From assembly GCF_015223055.1 (NCBI RefSeq), contig NZ_JADFBX010000025.1:1-41543 (forward strand): DNA of 41,543 nt, written 5' to 3'. The notes beneath the pieces are model-generated. The model was not told the origin of the DNA and searched no databases. It saw only the letters and a list, made by a program, of their open reading frames with translations. Source of the stretch: Pedobacter sp. MC2016-24. GTDB taxonomy: Bacteria > Bacteroidota > Bacteroidia > Sphingobacteriales > Sphingobacteriaceae. The position numbers were made by a program, and so were the translations under genes. This document shows positions 39,838 through 41,543 of the stretch, piece by piece (positions within the stretch are counted from its first letter, which is position 1; each line of letters begins with the position of its first letter).

Positions 39838-41489
39838 TGAAAAAGAGAATATTAAAAGTTCACCCTAAAGATAATGTGTTGGTTGCCTTGTCAGATCTTG
39901 CTGAAGGGGAAGAGGTGATCTATGAAGGTAAATCTTACTTGCTTACTGCTAACGTACCTGCAAAACATAAATTTACAACTGAAGATCTTGCTGCCGGAGA
40001 CCGGATAACCATGTACGGCGTATTGGTTGGTAAAGCTCAAATCGATATCCCGGTAGGGTCTATCATTACCACCAGTAATGTTAAACATGCCGCAACAGAG
40101 TTCAATACTACTGATGCACATATTGATTGGGAAAAACCAAATATCGAAGCCTGGAAAGATCGTACGTTTAATGGTTTCCACCGCAATGACGGGCAAGTAG
40201 GTACCGCCAATTATTGGTTGGTGATTCCGATGGTTTTTTGTGAGAACAGAAACCTGGAAGTTTTACAGGAAGCTTTAATGAATAACCTGGGCTACGGCCG
40301 AAATGAGACTTACCAGTCGCAGGCCAAAGAGCTCATGTCACTTTATCAAAGCGGAGCCAGTGTAAACGATATACTGAATGCACAGCTGACCTATTCAGAG
40401 TCTGCTAAAAAGCAGAACCGCATGTTCCCCAATGTGGATGGGATTAAATTTTTAACCCATACGGGTGGCTGCGGAGGTACAAGACAAGACTCTGAAACCC
40501 TATGTGGTTTATTGGCCGGTTACATTACCCATCCAAATGTGGCAGGTGCAACCATTTTAAGTCTGGGTTGCCAGAATGCACAGGTAAGTATTCTGAAAGA
40601 AGAAATTGAAAAACGCAGCCGGAATTTTGATAAGCCTTTATATATATTAGATCAGCAAACCATCGGCAAGGAATCTGAATTGTTAAGTCTGGCCATTAAA
40701 CAAACCTTTGCGGGTTTGATCCAAGCCAATGACAATGTCAGAAAGCCCGCTCCTTTAAGCAATTTATGTATTGGTCTGGAGTGCGGTGGATCTGACGGTT
40801 TCTCTGGAATTTCAGCAAACCCGGCCATTGGCTACGCATCAGATTTGTTGGTTGCACTTGGCGGATCCGTGATTTTAGCTGAGTTTCCCGAACTTTGTGG
40901 AGTAGAACAAAATTTGAGCGACCGTTGTGTAGATAAGGATGATGCAGAGCGTTTTGAGTATCTGATGAAGACTTATAGTAAACGGGCTACTGATGCAGGT
41001 TCTGGTTTCGATATGAACCCTTCTCCTGGAAATATCAAAGATGGTTTGATTACCGATGCGATTAAATCGGCTGGTGCAGCCAAAAAGGGTGGTACTTCTC
41101 CGGTTGTGGCAGTATTGGATTATCCGGAAAAAGTGGTTAAGCCTGGATTGAACTTATTGTGTACACCAGGTAATGATGTAGAGTCTACTACTGCGGAAGT
41201 CGGTTCTGGTGCTAACGTGGTGTTATTTACAACGGGATTAGGTACGCCAACCGGTAATCCGATTACTCCGGTTATTAAAATATCAAGCAATACCAAGTTG
41301 TTTAATAAAATGAGCGACATCATTGACCTGGATACAGGACCCATCATAGATGGAAATGAAACGATTCAGGAAGCTGGTTCAAGAATTTTAAATTACGTGA
41401 TAGGTGTGGCCAGTGGCGAAACTACCGTGAGTGCGGTGCGTCACATACAGGATGATTTCATTCCATGGAAGCGCGGCGTGTCTTTATAA
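39837..41489 (+). CDS. uxaA: Altronate dehydratase
   Basis: A 550-residue iron-dependent dehydratase forming 2-keto-3-deoxygluconate from D-altronate. An N-terminal SAF domain (about residues 1-90) is followed by the UxaA/GarD catalytic domain: HRNDGQVGTANYWLV, LTHTGGCGGTRQDSETL with conserved Cys, LGLGCQNAQ-like SLGCQNAQ, LECGGSDGFSGISANPA and LCTPGNDVESTTAEVGSGAN. Length is that of a full two-domain enzyme. Translation is probably coupled to uxaB through TAATG. The last 54 nt of the window after it hold nothing that I can identify. Confidence 0.94.
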   Translation: MKKRILKVHPKDNVLVALSDLAEGEEVIYEGKSYLLTANVPAKHKFTTEDLAAGDRITMYGVLVGKAQIDIPVGSIITTSNVKHAATEFNTTDAHIDWEKPNIEAWKDRTFNGFHRNDGQVGTANYWLVIPMVFCENRNLEVLQEALMNNLGYGRNETYQSQAKELMSLYQSGASVNDILNAQLTYSESAKKQNRMFPNVDGIKFLTHTGGCGGTRQDSETLCGLLAGYITHPNVAGATILSLGCQNAQVSILKEEIEKRSRNFDKPLYILDQQTIGKESELLSLAIKQTFAGLIQANDNVRKPAPLSNLCIGLECGGSDGFSGISANPAIGYASDLLVALGGSVILAEFPELCGVEQNLSDRCVDKDDAERFEYLMKTYSKRATDAGSGFDMNPSPGNIKDGLITDAIKSAGAAKKGGTSPVVAVLDYPEKVVKPGLNLLCTPGNDVESTTAEVGSGANVVLFTTGLGTPTGNPITPVIKISSNTKLFNKMSDIIDLDTGPIIDGNETIQEAGSRILNYVIGVASGETTVSAVRHIQDDFIPWKRGVSL

Positions 41490-41543
41490 GTTGACACCTT
41501 ATATATAGCATATACTTATAGGCCGCATCGTTTAATTACGATA

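Overview
The window looks like chromosome from a Bacteroidota bacterium of the Sphingobacteriaceae, most like Pedobacter. The signs are SusC/SusD proteins, TonB-dependent receptors with a carboxypeptidase-regulatory N-terminus, RpoZ and DUF4835 next to CoaBC, and promoters of the Bacteroidota type (TTG/TTTG, about 19-20 nt, TAnnTTTG). I saw no rRNA, tRNA, CRISPR array, phage or insertion sequence.

Region 1 (1-3774): a minus-strand TonB-dependent receptor faces away from an orphan ECF sigma factor. The 627-nt gap between them holds a recognisable minus-strand promoter, a 26-codon open reading frame with five consecutive Cys codons just before its stop, and RNA hairpins. This has the layout of a cysteine-sensing transcription attenuator in front of the receptor and is the most unusual signal in the window.

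Region 2 (3785-9867): a minus-strand metal efflux operon made of a small exported protein, a CzcA-type RND pump fused to a TolC-like outer-membrane domain, and a CzcB-like lipoprotein adaptor.

Region 3 (9904-15607): mostly single housekeeping or small genes. They are a DUF6122 membrane protein, an unknown lipoprotein, an unknown small protein, D-lactate dehydrogenase, MsrA, DUF4180, an EcsC-like protein, pterin carbinolamine dehydratase, a hot-dog thioesterase and a DUF4230 protein.

Region 4 (15608-23854): a minus-strand core cluster bamD-rpoZ-coaBC-DUF4835-[blaI-M56 peptidase]-recN-fabI. The BlaI/M56 pair has its own promoter with two matching operators and a strong terminator, and sits between DUF4835 and recN like an inserted cassette. 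The -10-like box of bamD lies so close to its ATG that the message should be leaderless.

Region 5 (24052-25383): a secreted subtilisin-like protease.

Region 6 (25388-41489): a pectin utilisation locus. A divergent LacI-family regulator precedes susC, susD, a surface FN3/beta-helix lipoprotein, a PL1 pectate lyase, a CE12 acetylesterase, a GH28 polygalacturonase, a PL10 pectate lyase, and then uxaB-uxaA. The enzymes would deacetylate and cut pectin outside or in the periplasm, SusCD would import oligomers, and UxaB/UxaA would take tagaturonate to 2-keto-3-deoxygluconate. The isomerase UxaC and the KDG kinase and aldolase are not in the window. A near-identical 27-bp element lies upstream of susC and again upstream of uxaB, which suggests one LacI regulon with at least two transcription units.
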